Of a DNA stretch of 64,000 nucleotides, positions 44,035 to 52,926 are shown piece after piece. This DNA is from Nocardioides furvisabuli (GTDB lineage: Bacteria > Actinomycetota > Actinomycetes > Propionibacteriales > Nocardioidaceae). Numbering within the stretch: position 1 is the stretch's first letter; every line of letters starts with the position of its first letter. The position numbers were made by a program, and so were the translations under genes. The stretch spans positions 558,001 through 622,000 of the forward strand of contig NZ_JAIGQB010000002.1 of NCBI RefSeq assembly GCF_021083185.1, given 5' to 3'. The notes beneath the pieces were generated by a model. It was not told the origin of the DNA, searched no databases, and was given only the letters and a program-made list of their open reading frames with translations.

Positions 44035-44754
44035 TCACCCCCGGCCGACGACCCGCACGCGGTCGTCACCGCTGGCCGCGAGGACGAGGCCGAGGGACTC
44101 GTCCTCGGCTGCGGGGACCGACAGCACCAGCTGCCGGCTGGTCGCGGAGGCGAAGGAGTCCGAGACGACGGGTGCGTCGAGCACGACGATGTCCTCGAGC
44201 ACCGCCTCGGCGCCCGCACCGCGTCGTCCTCCGCCGGCGCCGAGAGCGGGGTCGCCGATCACCCAGACGTCGACCCGCGAGCCGCGGACCACGTCGGGCG
44301 GCACGTGCTCGGCGGCCACGGCGATCGACACCGCCACCGCGTCCTCGGCGGCGGCCTCCCCCAGTGCGGCTGCCGGCACGAGCTCGCCGGCCGCCAGCGG
44401 GCGGGTCAGCGTCAGGGCGGCCGGTAGCTCGTCGTCGACGGCGAGGTAGCGCCCACGGTCGAGGTCGTCGCCGAAGCGGATCCGCGTCGCCTCGAGGTCG
44501 TCGGCGTCCACCGTCTGGCCGGCGACGAGGTCGGTGGAGGCCGACCAGACCTGGGTCATGTCGTCGGCGCCGGCGAGGATCCGGGCGCCGGCGACGACCG
44601 AGCCGGTGACGAGGGCGACGCCGATCCACAGTCGCGGGTCGCGCCAGCCCGGAGGAGCGGCACGCGTCGCCGGCGGCACGTCGAGGCCGCCGGAGGTGCG
44701 GGCGGGACGGCGGGAGGAGTTGCGAGACAGGTTCCGAGACAGGTTCCGAGACAC
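44035..44754 (-). CDS. SAF-domain Flp pilus assembly protein (CpaB/RcpC-like)
   Basis: A 239-residue protein. A basic N-terminus with SRN repeats (RNLSRNLSRN) is followed by one membrane helix (LWIGVALVTGSVVAGARILA), then a SAF domain (about 70-135: TDLVAGQTVDADDLEATRIR and TRPLAAGELVPAAAL) and an RcpC-like C-terminal domain. Such proteins form the outer channel or stabilise the Tad pilus. Start uncertain because three near-identical 12-base units (AGGTTCCGAGAC on the plus strand) lie at the 5' end; GTG at 44754 is used. Confidence 0.8.
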   Translation of the reverse strand: MSRNLSRNLSRNSSRRPARTSGGLDVPPATRAAPPGWRDPRLWIGVALVTGSVVAGARILAGADDMTQVWSASTDLVAGQTVDADDLEATRIRFGDDLDRGRYLAVDDELPAALTLTRPLAAGELVPAAALGEAAAEDAVAVSIAVAAEHVPPDVVRGSRVDVWVIGDPALGAGGGRRGAGAEAVLEDIVVLDAPVVSDSFASATSRQLVLSVPAAEDESLGLVLAASGDDRVRVVGRG

Positions 44755-44854
44755 GGGGTCATCATTGCCACGCCGGGCGGAGTTCACACCTGTCTCTCCA
44801 CAGGGGCTGGGAGGTCGGGCACGGGCGCCACCGCCTCGGTGGCACCATGACCCC

Positions 44855-45106
44855 ATGGCCGACGACCCCCGCTTCCTGACGCTCGCCGACGTGGCCGAGG
44901 TGCTCAACACCTCGAGCGCGCAGGTCTACGCGCTCGTGCGTCGCGGCGACCTGCCGGCGATCAAGATCGGCGGGCGTGGCCAGTGGCGCGTGGAGCGGGT
45001 GCAGCTCGAGGACTTCATCCAGCGGATGTACGCCGAGACGCGCACCTTCGTCGACCAGCACCCCTTCGTCGAGGCGGACGCCGGGGCGGACCCGGCGAAG
45101 GACTGA
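44855..45106 (+). CDS. Small excisionase-type helix-turn-helix protein
   Basis: An 83-residue protein with an AlpA/excisionase-like winged HTH: FLTLADVAEVLNTSSAQVYA, then LVRRGDLPAIKIGGRGQWRV. The C-terminal 30 residues are acidic. Conserved in many actinobacteria as a stand-alone regulator near tad and sigE genes. Divergent from the CpaB-TadZ genes, which it may control. ATG at 44855 has no clear ribosome site and may be leaderless. Confidence 0.8.
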   Translation: MADDPRFLTLADVAEVLNTSSAQVYALVRRGDLPAIKIGGRGQWRVERVQLEDFIQRMYAETRTFVDQHPFVEADAGADPAKD

Positions 45107-46687
45107 CTAGCCGACCTTGCCGTCGAGCTCGACCTGCACGACCCGTTCCTCGCCACCGCGCACGACCGACATCTCGACGGTCTCGCCCGGCAGGTGCGTG
45201 CGGATCGCCACGATGAGGGCGATGCCGTCGTTGACCGGCTGGTCGTCGACCGAGGTGATGACGTCGTCCTGCTGGAGGCCGGCGCGCTCGGCCGGGGTGT
45301 CGGGCATGACCTCGGTGATCGTCGCGCCCTCCGCGTCGGGCTCACCGCCGGTGCGGACCTGCGCCCCGATGACGGGGTACTCCGCCTTCCCGGTGCGCAG
45401 GATCTGGTCCACCGTCGTGCGGACCTGCTCGATCGGGATGGCGAAGCCCACGCCGATGTTGCCGGACTCGCCGGACGCACCGCCGGTGGTCGCGATGGCG
45501 GAGTTGACCCCCACCACCTCGCCGGCGAGGTTCACCAGCGGTCCGCCGGAGTTGCCCGGGTTGATCGCGGCGTCGGTCTGCACGGCGTTGATGTACGACG
45601 ACTCGTCGTCGGACTCGCCCGACGTGGTGACCGGTCGGTTGAGGGCGCTGACGATGCCGGAGGTGACGGTCTGGCTCAGGCCGAGCGGGGCACCGAAGGC
45701 GACGACGGACTCACCGACGCGCAGCGCCTGGGACGCCCCGAGCGCGGCTGGCTCCAGCGACCCGGCGTCCTCGACGGTCAGCACGGCGAGGTCGTAGACC
45801 GCGCTGCGACCGAGCACGGTCGCCTCGCGGCGCTCACCCGCCTGGTCGATGACGACGATCGACCCGTCGTCCGCGGCAGCCGACGCGACGACGTGGTTGT
45901 TCGTGACCACGTGGCCGTCGCGGTCGAGCACGAACCCGGAGCCGGTGGCGCCGGCGGCCCGACCGTCGAGCTCGGCAAGGATCTGCACCGTGCTCGGAAG
46001 CAGCGCCTGCGCGACGGCCGAGACCGAGCCATTGTCGGCCTCGAGGGGCGCCGCGGCCTGCGTGCGCACCCCTCCGAGGCCGTTGTCGTTGGTGCCGCGC
46101 TGCGAGGCCAGCTCGTCCTGGAGCGCGCCGCCGGCGAGGCCTCCGAGGATCCCCACGACGAGGGCGAGGCACGCGACGGCCGGCCACACCCACAGCGGGA
46201 GCCGGCGGGTGGACGGATTCCGGGCGTAGGGAGACCGGGCATGGGACGACTGGCTGTAAGGATTCTGGCCGTAATGATTTTGGCCGTAGGGGGCCTGGCT
46301 GTAGGGGGCTTGGGCGTAGGGGGCCTGGGCGTAGGGGGCCTGGCCGTAGGGGGCCTGGCCGTAGGGGGCCTGGCCGTGACCGGACCACGGGCCGGGGCCC
46401 TGCCTCATCGGGACGGTCGGCGTGTCCGGCTCGTGGGGACGTTGCTCGGCGGACTCGCCGGGGGCCGCGGTCGGGAGCCGGTCGGAGGGCCCGTCGGCGG
46501 ACGGGGGCGGACCGGCGAGCACGGCCTCGTCGTGGCCGTAGGGAAGACCGTCGGGCTGCACCGCCGACTCGGGCTCCTCGACCCGCGATGCGGGGTCGCG
46601 CCACCCCGCGAGGGGCTGCGTCGGGGCCGTCTCGTCGTGGGTCGGGTCGTCGTACGCCTGTTCGTCCGGCTCGCGCTCGTCGCTCAC
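45107..46687 (-). CDS. htrA: Membrane-anchored HtrA/DegP-type serine protease with PDZ domain
   Basis: A 526-residue envelope protease. A disordered, Pro/Glu-rich N-terminus with PYGQA/PYAQA repeats (about 105-150) precedes one membrane helix (LWVWPAVACLALVVGILGG). The trypsin-like domain carries the triad His in TNNHVV, Asp in VYDLAVL and Ser in NPGNSGGPLV. A PDZ domain ends the protein (GATITEVMPDTPAERAGLQQ). It degrades or refolds damaged exported proteins. The GTG start overlaps the rseA stop, forming the conserved sigE-rseA-htrA operon. Confidence 0.94.
   Translation of the reverse strand: MSDEREPDEQAYDDPTHDETAPTQPLAGWRDPASRVEEPESAVQPDGLPYGHDEAVLAGPPPSADGPSDRLPTAAPGESAEQRPHEPDTPTVPMRQGPGPWSGHGQAPYGQAPYGQAPYAQAPYAQAPYSQAPYGQNHYGQNPYSQSSHARSPYARNPSTRRLPLWVWPAVACLALVVGILGGLAGGALQDELASQRGTNDNGLGGVRTQAAAPLEADNGSVSAVAQALLPSTVQILAELDGRAAGATGSGFVLDRDGHVVTNNHVVASAAADDGSIVVIDQAGERREATVLGRSAVYDLAVLTVEDAGSLEPAALGASQALRVGESVVAFGAPLGLSQTVTSGIVSALNRPVTTSGESDDESSYINAVQTDAAINPGNSGGPLVNLAGEVVGVNSAIATTGGASGESGNIGVGFAIPIEQVRTTVDQILRTGKAEYPVIGAQVRTGGEPDAEGATITEVMPDTPAERAGLQQDDVITSVDDQPVNDGIALIVAIRTHLPGETVEMSVVRGGEERVVQVELDGKVG
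46286..46374. repeat. 15-bp tandem repeats inside htrA
   Basis: About six near-exact copies of GTAGGGGGCCTGGCC (plus strand) encode the PYGQA/PYAQA repeats on the minus strand. Copy number is likely to vary by slippage, always in frame because the unit is 15 bases. Confidence 0.85.
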
Positions 46688-47199
46688 GGGGCAATCTTCT
46701 CCCGGATGGCCACGAGGCGCTCGGCCAGGGGCGTCCGGGAGGGTGGGACGGGCCCGCGGGCGGACCGGTCGTCGGCGTTGACCACCGGGGTCGCCGGCAC
46801 GGTCGGGCGGCTGAGGTCGGTGGTCGGCGGGCGCGGGTCGACGCGGGGGGCGCCGGCGGCGCCGAGCACGAGGACACCGACGACGCAGGCGCTCGCCGCC
46901 CCGCCGCCGATGGCCACCAGGCCGCGGCGCGGACGGTGGCCCGCGACCGGGAAGGCGGCGGGCGTGAGCGGCGAGCCGGAGGCCGCAGCGCAGCGCCCGA
47001 GCAAGGAGGTCTTGAAGTCGTGGGAGGCCGACGAGTCGCCCATCGAGAGCTGGGCGAGCTGGGTCTTGACCCATCCCTCCTGCTCGACGAGGTCACGGCA
47101 GCTGTGGCACCCGTGGACGTGGCTCCAGCAGCGCTCCTCCTCCTCCGGCGCGAGGCGGCCGTCGAGCAGGGCACTGACGCGCGATCCGAGGTGGCTCAT
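46684..47199 (-). CDS. rseA: Anti-sigma factor RseA-like, zinc-finger (ZAS) type
   Basis: A 171-residue protein. The N-terminal anti-sigma zinc domain has [11 protein letters not shown] (His-x3-Cys-x2-Cys), following [21 protein letters not shown] hydrophobic helix ([20 protein letters not shown]) near residue 100 suggests membrane attachment, then a Pro-rich tail. It would hold SigE inactive until envelope or redox stress. Its ATG overlaps the sigE stop and its stop the htrA start. Confidence 0.9.
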   Translation of the reverse strand: MSHLGSRVSALLDGRLAPEEEERCWSHVHGCHSCRDLVEQEGWVKTQLAQLSMGDSSASHDFKTSLLGRCAAASGSPLTPAAFPVAGHRPRRGLVAIGGGAASACVVGVLVLGAAGAPRVDPRPPTTDLSRPTVPATPVVNADDRSARGPVPPSRTPLAERLVAIREKIAP

Positions 47200-47786
47200 C
47201 CCGACACCGTCCCACGCGCCTGGTGAGGACCTGAGTAGCGCTGACGACCCTCGGTGGGCTCGCGGTGCGCGAGTGCCGTGCGCAGCATGGTGCGGCCGCG
47301 GTGGATGCGGGAGCGGACCGTGCCGAGCTTGGCGCCCATGATCGCGGCGATCTCCTCGTAGCTCAGGCCCTCCACGTCGCACAGCACGACCGCGGCGCGG
47401 AAGTCCGGCGGCAGCGTGGCGAGCGCGGTCTCGATGTCGTCGTCGAAGGTCCGGTCGGCGAAGGCCAGCTCCGGGGCCGGGGTCGTGCTGGTGAGTCGGG
47501 CTGCGCGCTCGTCGGACAGCGGGTCGAAGCGGATCCGCTGCTTGCGACGCGCACCGTCGAGGAAGAGGTTGGTGGTGATGCGGTGCAGCCATCCCTCGAA
47601 CGTGCCGGGGGTGTAGGTGTCGAGCGAGCGGAAGACGCGCACGAACACCTCCTGGGTGAGGTCCTCGGCGTCGGGCCGGTTGCCGGTGAGGCGGTAGGCC
47701 AGGCGGAAGACGCGGTCGGAGTGCTCCTCGACGACCTCGTCCCAGGTCGGGACCTGGCTCGTGGTGGTGCCGACCTGCTCGCCCAC
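47196..47786 (-). CDS. sigE: ECF RNA polymerase sigma factor SigE
   Basis: A 196-residue group-4 sigma factor. Region 2 includes [20 protein letters not shown] and [14 protein letters not shown]; region 4 includes [20 protein letters not shown] and [19 protein letters not shown]. It directs transcription of envelope-stress genes. The GTG at 47786 ([10 protein letters not shown]) is preceded by AGGGAGCGCCC; an upstream TTG (after AGGAAGGA) and a further GTG are possible alternative starts, as known for mycobacterial sigE. Gene order O-methyltransferase-sigE-rseA-htrA matches Mycobacterium. Confidence 0.9.
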   Translation of the reverse strand: MGEQVGTTTSQVPTWDEVVEEHSDRVFRLAYRLTGNRPDAEDLTQEVFVRVFRSLDTYTPGTFEGWLHRITTNLFLDGARRKQRIRFDPLSDERAARLTSTTPAPELAFADRTFDDDIETALATLPPDFRAAVVLCDVEGLSYEEIAAIMGAKLGTVRSRIHRGRTMLRTALAHREPTEGRQRYSGPHQARGTVSG

Positions 47787-47843
47787 GGGCGCTCCCTGGC
47801 TCGACTTCCTCGACCGCAGCTGCAACGGTTCGCTGTCCTTCCT

Positions 47844-47871
47844 GACGCTAGGCGTCACGCCTGAGAGTTCC
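47844..47871 (-). promoter_or_regulatory. Possible ECF-type promoter for sigE
   Basis: On the minus strand GGAAC (47867-47871) is followed 19 bases later by CGTC (47844-47847), close to the GGAAC/CGTT pattern of SigE-type promoters. Suggests autoregulation. Spacing is at the long end, so the call is tentative. The rest of 47787-48009 shows no gene. Confidence 0.35.
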
Positions 47872-48009
47872 CTGTGAACCTCATGCGGGCCACCCAAGAA
47901 CTTCGGGGTCCGTCCACCCGCGGTCTCGCGGGCGCACTGCCTCCAACGAGCGGGGTGGTGCATGTGTTCCCGGCCACGCGCGACGTCGGGCGCGCGATAG
48001 AGTCCGCCC

Positions 48010-48669
48010 GTGCCCCACCACACCACCCCGATCAAGCCCGCGAGCTGGTCCTACGCCGAGTCGTTCGTGGCCGAGGACGAGATCCTGGCCGCCGCCCGCA
48101 GCCGTGCCGACGAGGTGGGCGTCTCGCCCGTCGGCCCCGGCGTGGGCGCCGCGCTGCGCTTCCTGGCCTCCGTGCTCGACGCGCGCGCCGTCGTGGAGAT
48201 CGGCACCGGGACCGGCGTCTCCGGGCTCTGGCTGCTGCGCGGCATGCGCGCCGACGGCGTGCTGACGACGGTGGACATCGAGGCCGAGCACCAGCGCCTG
48301 GCCAAGGAGACGTTCACCGAGGCCGGGATCCCCGGCAACCGCGCCCGCACCATCGCCGGTGCCGGGCTCGACGTGCTCCCCCGCCTCACCGACGGCCACT
48401 ACGACCTCGTCTTCTGCGACGGCGACAAGCGTGAGTACGCCGCCTACCTCAAGGAGGCGCTGCGCCTGCTGCGCCCCGGCGGCATCGTGGCCTTCGACAA
48501 CGCCCTGTGGCACGACCGCGTCGCGGACCCGGCGCAGCGCGACGACGAGACCGTCACCATCCGCGAGCTCGGTCGCACGATCCTCGAGCACGAGGCGCTG
48601 GTGCCGGTGCTGCTGCCCGTCGGCGACGGGCTCCTGGCGGCCAAGAAGGAGTGGGCGCCGGAGGCCTGA
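48010..48669 (+). CDS. SAM-dependent O-methyltransferase (Rv1220c-like)
   Basis: A 219-residue class I methyltransferase. Motif I is [19 protein letters not shown], then [13 protein letters not shown], and [20 protein letters not shown], with metal-binding acidic residues; [12 protein letters not shown] follows. It fits the catechol O-methyltransferase-like family. The position divergent to sigE is conserved in mycobacteria. Substrate unknown. GTG start at 48010. Confidence 0.9.
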   Translation: MPHHTTPIKPASWSYAESFVAEDEILAAARSRADEVGVSPVGPGVGAALRFLASVLDARAVVEIGTGTGVSGLWLLRGMRADGVLTTVDIEAEHQRLAKETFTEAGIPGNRARTIAGAGLDVLPRLTDGHYDLVFCDGDKREYAAYLKEALRLLRPGGIVAFDNALWHDRVADPAQRDDETVTIRELGRTILEHEALVPVLLPVGDGLLAAKKEWAPEA

Positions 48670-48695
48670 CCCGGGACCTCGGGCGGCGCTCAGGC
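48664..48695. terminator. Short hairpin over two convergent stop codons
   Basis: GCCTGA (48664-48669) pairs with TCAGGC (48690-48695). The stop codons of both convergent genes lie within the stem. Probably a weak bidirectional terminator. Confidence 0.45.
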
Positions 48696-49028
48696 GCGCG
48701 GTGCGGCGACGAAGCCGTCCCAGCCCTCGGCGACCGCGACGATGTCGCACGCCTCGATGAGGACCGGCGACGAGCCGATGATCCGCGACCCCGGCGACTC
48801 GTCCGCGCCGGCGGTGAAGCTGCGCTGGAACTCCTCGCGCGCCTCGTCGGTGGCGAAGACGTAGCAGCCCTCGAACCACTCCCCCGGCACGCACCGCCAC
48901 GTCTTGAAGCGCAGTCCGGACATGCCGGTGAAGCGTGCGTGCGAGGTCTCGGCGACATAGGTCGCGAGCTCCTCCTCCACGCCCTCGGCAGCGTCGACCA
49001 GCGACCAGCGGACCGTCAGGCCGAGCAT
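48690..49028 (-). CDS. Putative monooxygenase-like (ABM-fold) small protein
   Basis: A 112-residue protein (MLGLTVRWSLVDAAEGVEEE) with the size and beta-alpha-beta pattern of dimeric alpha/beta-barrel proteins: FKTWRCVPGEWFEGCYVFAT and DEAREEFQRSF are typical of YdhR/ABM-like members. No catalytic residue can be named. It lies 16 bases after pepA on the same strand and may share its transcript. Confidence 0.6.
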   Translation of the reverse strand: MLGLTVRWSLVDAAEGVEEELATYVAETSHARFTGMSGLRFKTWRCVPGEWFEGCYVFATDEAREEFQRSFTAGADESPGSRIIGSSPVLIEACDIVAVAEGWDGFVAAPRA

Positions 49029-49044
49029 CAGCCGAGGCCCTGCA

Positions 49045-50577
49045 TCAGGCGATCCCGGCCAGGGGGTCCTCGGAGCCCAGCCAGGCGAGCAGCAGGCGGG
49101 GCCCGAAGCCGCTGGGGCCGGCCGTCCACTCGTGGCGGTCGGCCGGGGACTCCGCGGCGGAGGCGAAGTCGACGTGCGCCCAGGGGACGTCACCGGCGAA
49201 GTGCTGGAGGAACAGGGCCGCGGTGATCGCGCCGGCGCCACCGGCGGCGTTGTCGCCGTCGGCGATCTTGGACGCGACCCGCTCCTCGTAGTCCTCGACC
49301 AGCGGCATCCGCCAGACGTTCTCGCCCGAGGCGGCGGCAGCGGACTCGACCTGCACGGCGAGTCCCTCGTGATTGGCGAAGTAGCCGCCGGTCCACTGCC
49401 CTAGCGAGACCTTCATCGCGCCGGTCAGGGTGGCGACGTCGACCAGGACGGTCGGCGCGAGCTCGGAGACGGCGTACGCCATCGCGTCGGCGAGGACGAG
49501 ACGGCCCTCGGCGTCGGTGTTGTTGACCTCGGAGGTGCGTCCGCCGAAGTGGGTGATCACGTCACCGGGGCGCATGGCCGTGCCGCTGACGGCGTTCTCG
49601 GCCGCGGGGACCAGCCCGATGACGCGCACCGGGCAGTCGACGTCGCGCAGGGCGGCCATGGCGGCGATGACCGCGCCGCCGCCGCTCATGTCGCGCTTCA
49701 TCGTCAGCATGCCCTCGCTGGGCTTGATGTCGAGACCACCGGTGTCGAAGGTGATGCCCTTGCCGACGAGGACGACGGTGGGGACCTTCTTCGTCGCCCC
49801 GCGGGGGGTGTAGTCCATGCGGATCAGCCGCGGCCCGTGGGCCGAGGCGCCGCCGACGGCGAGGATGCCGCCGAATCCCTCTTCGGCGAGCTGGTCGGTG
49901 TCCCAGACGCGCACCTCGAGACCTGCGGCCTCGCCGACCTCGACGGCCTGCTCGGCCAGCCACGCGGGCGTCTTCAGGTTCGCCGGGACCGTGGCCAGCG
50001 CCCGCGAGCGCCACCCGGCCCCACCGAGGGCGATCGCCCGGGCGAGCTCGTCGTCGGCACCGTCGTCGGTGACGTCGGCCAGCACGATGCGGGCGACCGG
50101 CCGCTCCCGCGGGCCGGTGGAGCGCCAGTGGAAGGCGAAGGAGCCCAGCATGGCCCCGACCACGAAGGCACCCAGCCCGTCCTCGGGCGCGATCGCCGCC
50201 ACCGAGGTGACGACGCTGACGCGGTCCTTGGTCGCCCGCGCGAGGGCGGCACCGGCGCGCCGGAAGTCGGTCACCGAGGCCTCACCCACGCCGACGAGGA
50301 GCACGACGCTCACGTCGTCGGCCGACGGGAGGCCAGCCACGGGGACCGTGGTGACCTCACCCGTGCGCCCCGTGGCCCGGGCGGCCTCGAGCGCGGCGAG
50401 GAGGTCGGTCCCGAGGAGCTCCGAGGCCTCGTCGGCGCCGGGCCCGAGCAGGGGGCCGTCGTCGCCGGGAAGGACCGGGAAGGCCCAGACCTCGGCGCCA
50501 CCGATCTGGTGGGGAAGCGCCGGGCTGAGGGCGAACTCGGGCGGGGAGACCTGCGTCGGCAGCTGGGGGTTGGCCAC
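49045..50577 (-). CDS. pepA: Leucyl aminopeptidase (M17)
   Basis: A 510-residue cytosolic metallopeptidase. The family signature NTDAEGRLVLADAMAYA is present, with metal ligands in LVGKGITFDTGGLDIKP (Lys and Asp) and MKRDMSGGGAV. The N-terminal macro-like domain occupies about residues 1-170. It removes N-terminal residues from peptides. The GTG start (MANPQLPTQV) lies two bases after the DUF3117 stop; the long in-frame extension upstream runs through that gene and is not used. Confidence 0.94.
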   Translation of the reverse strand: MANPQLPTQVSPPEFALSPALPHQIGGAEVWAFPVLPGDDGPLLGPGADEASELLGTDLLAALEAARATGRTGEVTTVPVAGLPSADDVSVVLLVGVGEASVTDFRRAGAALARATKDRVSVVTSVAAIAPEDGLGAFVVGAMLGSFAFHWRSTGPRERPVARIVLADVTDDGADDELARAIALGGAGWRSRALATVPANLKTPAWLAEQAVEVGEAAGLEVRVWDTDQLAEEGFGGILAVGGASAHGPRLIRMDYTPRGATKKVPTVVLVGKGITFDTGGLDIKPSEGMLTMKRDMSGGGAVIAAMAALRDVDCPVRVIGLVPAAENAVSGTAMRPGDVITHFGGRTSEVNNTDAEGRLVLADAMAYAVSELAPTVLVDVATLTGAMKVSLGQWTGGYFANHEGLAVQVESAAAASGENVWRMPLVEDYEERVASKIADGDNAAGGAGAITAALFLQHFAGDVPWAHVDFASAAESPADRHEWTAGPSGFGPRLLLAWLGSEDPLAGIA

Positions 50578-50579
50578 GA

Positions 50580-50747
50580 TCAGCCGACGACGTCCTTGAG
50601 GGCGTCGCCGAGAGCGCGTGCCTCGTCGGCGTTCAGCTCGACGACCAGACGCCCACCGCCCTCGAGCGGGACGCGCATGACGATGCCGCGCCCCTCCTTG
50701 GTGACCTCGAGGGGTCCGTCGCCCGTGCGGGGCTTCATGGCGGCCAT
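50580..50747 (-). CDS. DUF3117 protein
   Basis: A 55-residue protein, almost invariant across actinobacteria: MAAMKPRTGDGPLEVTKEGR, then IVMRVPLEGGGRLVVELNAD and a final helix. Function unknown. Directly upstream of pepA in the same transcript. The 184 bases before it (50748-50931) hold the divergent promoters and no other gene. Confidence 0.92.
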   Translation of the reverse strand: MAAMKPRTGDGPLEVTKEGRGIVMRVPLEGGGRLVVELNADEARALGDALKDVVG

Positions 50748-50931
50748 CGGCGCACCTCTTCCTGTTCTGCCATCGGTTCGGCGATGGTGGCTCATCACAT
50801 GCGAATCGAGGCGGCTGAGTCGTGCCTGGCCACCTCGATCGGCGTCGTACTCCTCCATTATCCCCCATGGACGGCGTGATCGGCACCACAGGGCACCCGG
50901 ACAGGCGAACTGCGTCGGGCAGACTGCCCCC

Positions 50932-51729
50932 ATGACCAGCACTGCTCCCGTCCTCCTCGACGTCTCCGACGCCGTCGCGACCATCACCCTCAACCGGCCC
51001 GAGGCGATGAACGGCCTCGACGTCGCCACCAAGGACCTGCTCCTCGAGACCGTGCGACGCGTCGCCGACGACGCGAGCGTGCGCTGCGTCGTGCTCACCG
51101 GCAGCGGCCGCGCCTTCTGCGTGGGCCAGGACCTCAAGGAGCACCTCTCGGGCCTCACCGGCGAGGCCGACGTGCCGCTGTCGGACACGGTGGAGAAGCA
51201 CTACAACCCGATCATGCTCGCGCTGTCCACGATGCCGAAGCCCGTGATCGCGGCGGTCAACGGCGTCGCCGCCGGCGCCGGGGCGAGCCTGGCCTTCGCC
51301 GCCGACTTCCGGATCCTGGTCGACACGGCCGGCTACAACACCTCCTTCGCCGGGGTCGCACTGTCGTGCGACACCGGGTCGAGCTGGACGCTGCCGCGCC
51401 TCGTGGGCCGCGCCAAGGCGCTGGAGCTGCTCTACTTCCCCCGCACCGTCCCGGCCGACGAGGCGCTCGAGCTGGGCCTGGCCACGCAGGTCGTGCCGGA
51501 GGCCGAGCTCGCCGCCACCGTCGGGCAGCTCGCGGCGCGACTCGCGGCGGGGCCGACCGTCGCGTTCGGCGCGATCCGGCAGGCAGTGGCGTACGCCGCC
51601 TCGCACCCGCTCGAGGAGTCGCTCGACTTCGAGGCGGAGAAGATGGCGCTCACCGGCGGCACCGAGGACCATCTCGCTGCGGTCACCGCCTTCATGGCCA
51701 AGGAGAAGCCGGCCTTCCGGGGCCGCTGA
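50932..51729 (+). CDS. Enoyl-CoA hydratase/isomerase family protein
   Basis: A 265-residue crotonase-fold enzyme. NRPEAMNGLDVATKDLLLET, the oxyanion-hole regions GSGRAFCVGQDLKEH and VNGVAAGAGASLAFAADFRI are clear. At the position of the first catalytic Glu of classical hydratases it has ALSCDTGSSWTLPRL, with Asp, as in PaaG-type isomerases. It is probably an acyl-CoA isomerase or hydratase; substrate unknown. Confidence 0.88.
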   Translation: MTSTAPVLLDVSDAVATITLNRPEAMNGLDVATKDLLLETVRRVADDASVRCVVLTGSGRAFCVGQDLKEHLSGLTGEADVPLSDTVEKHYNPIMLALSTMPKPVIAAVNGVAAGAGASLAFAADFRILVDTAGYNTSFAGVALSCDTGSSWTLPRLVGRAKALELLYFPRTVPADEALELGLATQVVPEAELAATVGQLAARLAAGPTVAFGAIRQAVAYAASHPLEESLDFEAEKMALTGGTEDHLAAVTAFMAKEKPAFRGR

Positions 51730-51732
51730 GCA

Positions 51733-52488
51733 TCAGCCGCGCGAGGTGCGGTGCGCGCCGAGGGCGCCGAGCAGCTGCCGCGGGGCCTGGACGACCATCC
51801 GGTGGCGCGGGGGGCGCGCGCCGTACTCGACCGTGAGCGCCGAGCCGCGCATCCGGTGGTTGAACCACATCGTCATGGTGCCGTGGCAGAGCCCGCCGCA
51901 GTCGAGGGAGGTGCGCGGCAGGCGCAGGGCGCGGGCCAGGCGACGGGCGAACCGCGGGTCCTTGGTGTCGGTGTCGACACCATTGAGCGGCTGGTGGAAG
52001 CTCACCACCCGCACCGGGTCGATCTCCTCGAGGAACGCCATCACCGCCCGCGTCTCGGGCTCGCTGGCGGGCCCGGGGCCGGACTCGTAGCGCCCGTCGA
52101 GGTCCTTCCAGCGATGGGGGAAGTTGCGGTTGAGGTCGACGCCGCGGGCGTTGCGCCGGGTGCCGCGCGCCAACCCGTCGGGGTTGTAGGTCGGGACCAC
52201 CCAGAGGTCGACGCCCCGGATCGCGCGTCCGTCGCGCAGCGTCTCCAGGATCGCCCGGGTGTGGGGCTCGTCGCCGTGCATCGTCGAGACGAGCACGATC
52301 CGGCGCCTGCCCGGCTCGCCGAGGCGCCAGGCGCGGATCGGCCGTCCCTCCACGGAGTGGCCGATGGTGCGCGCCTCGACCACCGCCGGGCGCTCGTCGG
52401 ACGTGGCCCGTACGCCGCTTGCCGGCGAGGGCGTCACGAGGCCCGCGAGCAGGAGGCCGACCACGACCGTCGCCCGCCGACGTGGCAT
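51733..52488 (-). CDS. Secreted M14-type zinc carboxypeptidase
   Basis: A 251-residue exported metallopeptidase with a signal peptide (residues 1-24). The M14 zinc site is visible as STMHGDEPH (His-x2-Glu) and a later His in VSFHQPLNG; substrate-binding NPDG and RNARGVDLNRNFPHRW are present, and the catalytic Glu is in ALTVEYG. Similar proteins in actinobacteria trim peptides, possibly of the cell wall (MpaA-like). Its ATG shares a base with the upstream stop (TGATG). Confidence 0.87.
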   Translation of the reverse strand: MPRRRATVVVGLLLAGLVTPSPASGVRATSDERPAVVEARTIGHSVEGRPIRAWRLGEPGRRRIVLVSTMHGDEPHTRAILETLRDGRAIRGVDLWVVPTYNPDGLARGTRRNARGVDLNRNFPHRWKDLDGRYESGPGPASEPETRAVMAFLEEIDPVRVVSFHQPLNGVDTDTKDPRFARRLARALRLPRTSLDCGGLCHGTMTMWFNHRMRGSALTVEYGARPPRHRMVVQAPRQLLGALGAHRTSRG

Positions 52489-52910
52489 CAGACGGCGGCG
52501 GTCAGGTAGGCGTAGGTGAAGACCAGCACGCCGACCACCATGCCGAGGTGGGCCAGCAGGGAGAGGCCGGGCCCGTCGCTCCAGCTGTCGCCCGCCGCGG
52601 CCGGCACGTGCCGTCCCCGCGACGGCAGCCAGCGGGCCAGGATCAGCAGTCCGCAGATGGCGGTGACCCACCAGCAGGCGATCGCCACGATGCCGATGAG
52701 CGGGCCGCCGACGAAGGAGTCCTCGGGAGCCACCAGCACGCCCGACCACAGCACGAGCGCGAGCACGCCTGCCACGAAGTGGGCGAGCGGAACCCGCCTG
52801 CTGATCGCGAACTGGCCGGCCGCGCCGTCGCCCTTGAGACGGAGGCGGGTCAGCACGATCGCCACGGCGGCGAGGGCCGTGAGGATCCACACGACGATCG
52901 GGAACGACAT
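52488..52910 (-). CDS. Four-helix membrane protein
   Basis: A 140-residue integral membrane protein, unrecognised. Hydrophobic helices lie at about residues 2-20, 43-62, 68-93 and 118-138. A short cytoplasmic basic loop (RLRLKGDGAAGQFAISRRVP) follows the first. It is translationally linked to the M14 gene downstream. Confidence 0.65.
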   Translation of the reverse strand: MSFPIVVWILTALAAVAIVLTRLRLKGDGAAGQFAISRRVPLAHFVAGVLALVLWSGVLVAPEDSFVGGPLIGIVAIACWWVTAICGLLILARWLPSRGRHVPAAAGDSWSDGPGLSLLAHLGMVVGVLVFTYAYLTAAV

Positions 52911-52926
52911 GGCCGTGCAGTCTGCC

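Noticed and set aside
46286..46374. CRISPR-like repeats in the htrA region
   Set aside because: Contiguous 15-base tandem units in frame in a coding sequence, with no spacers.
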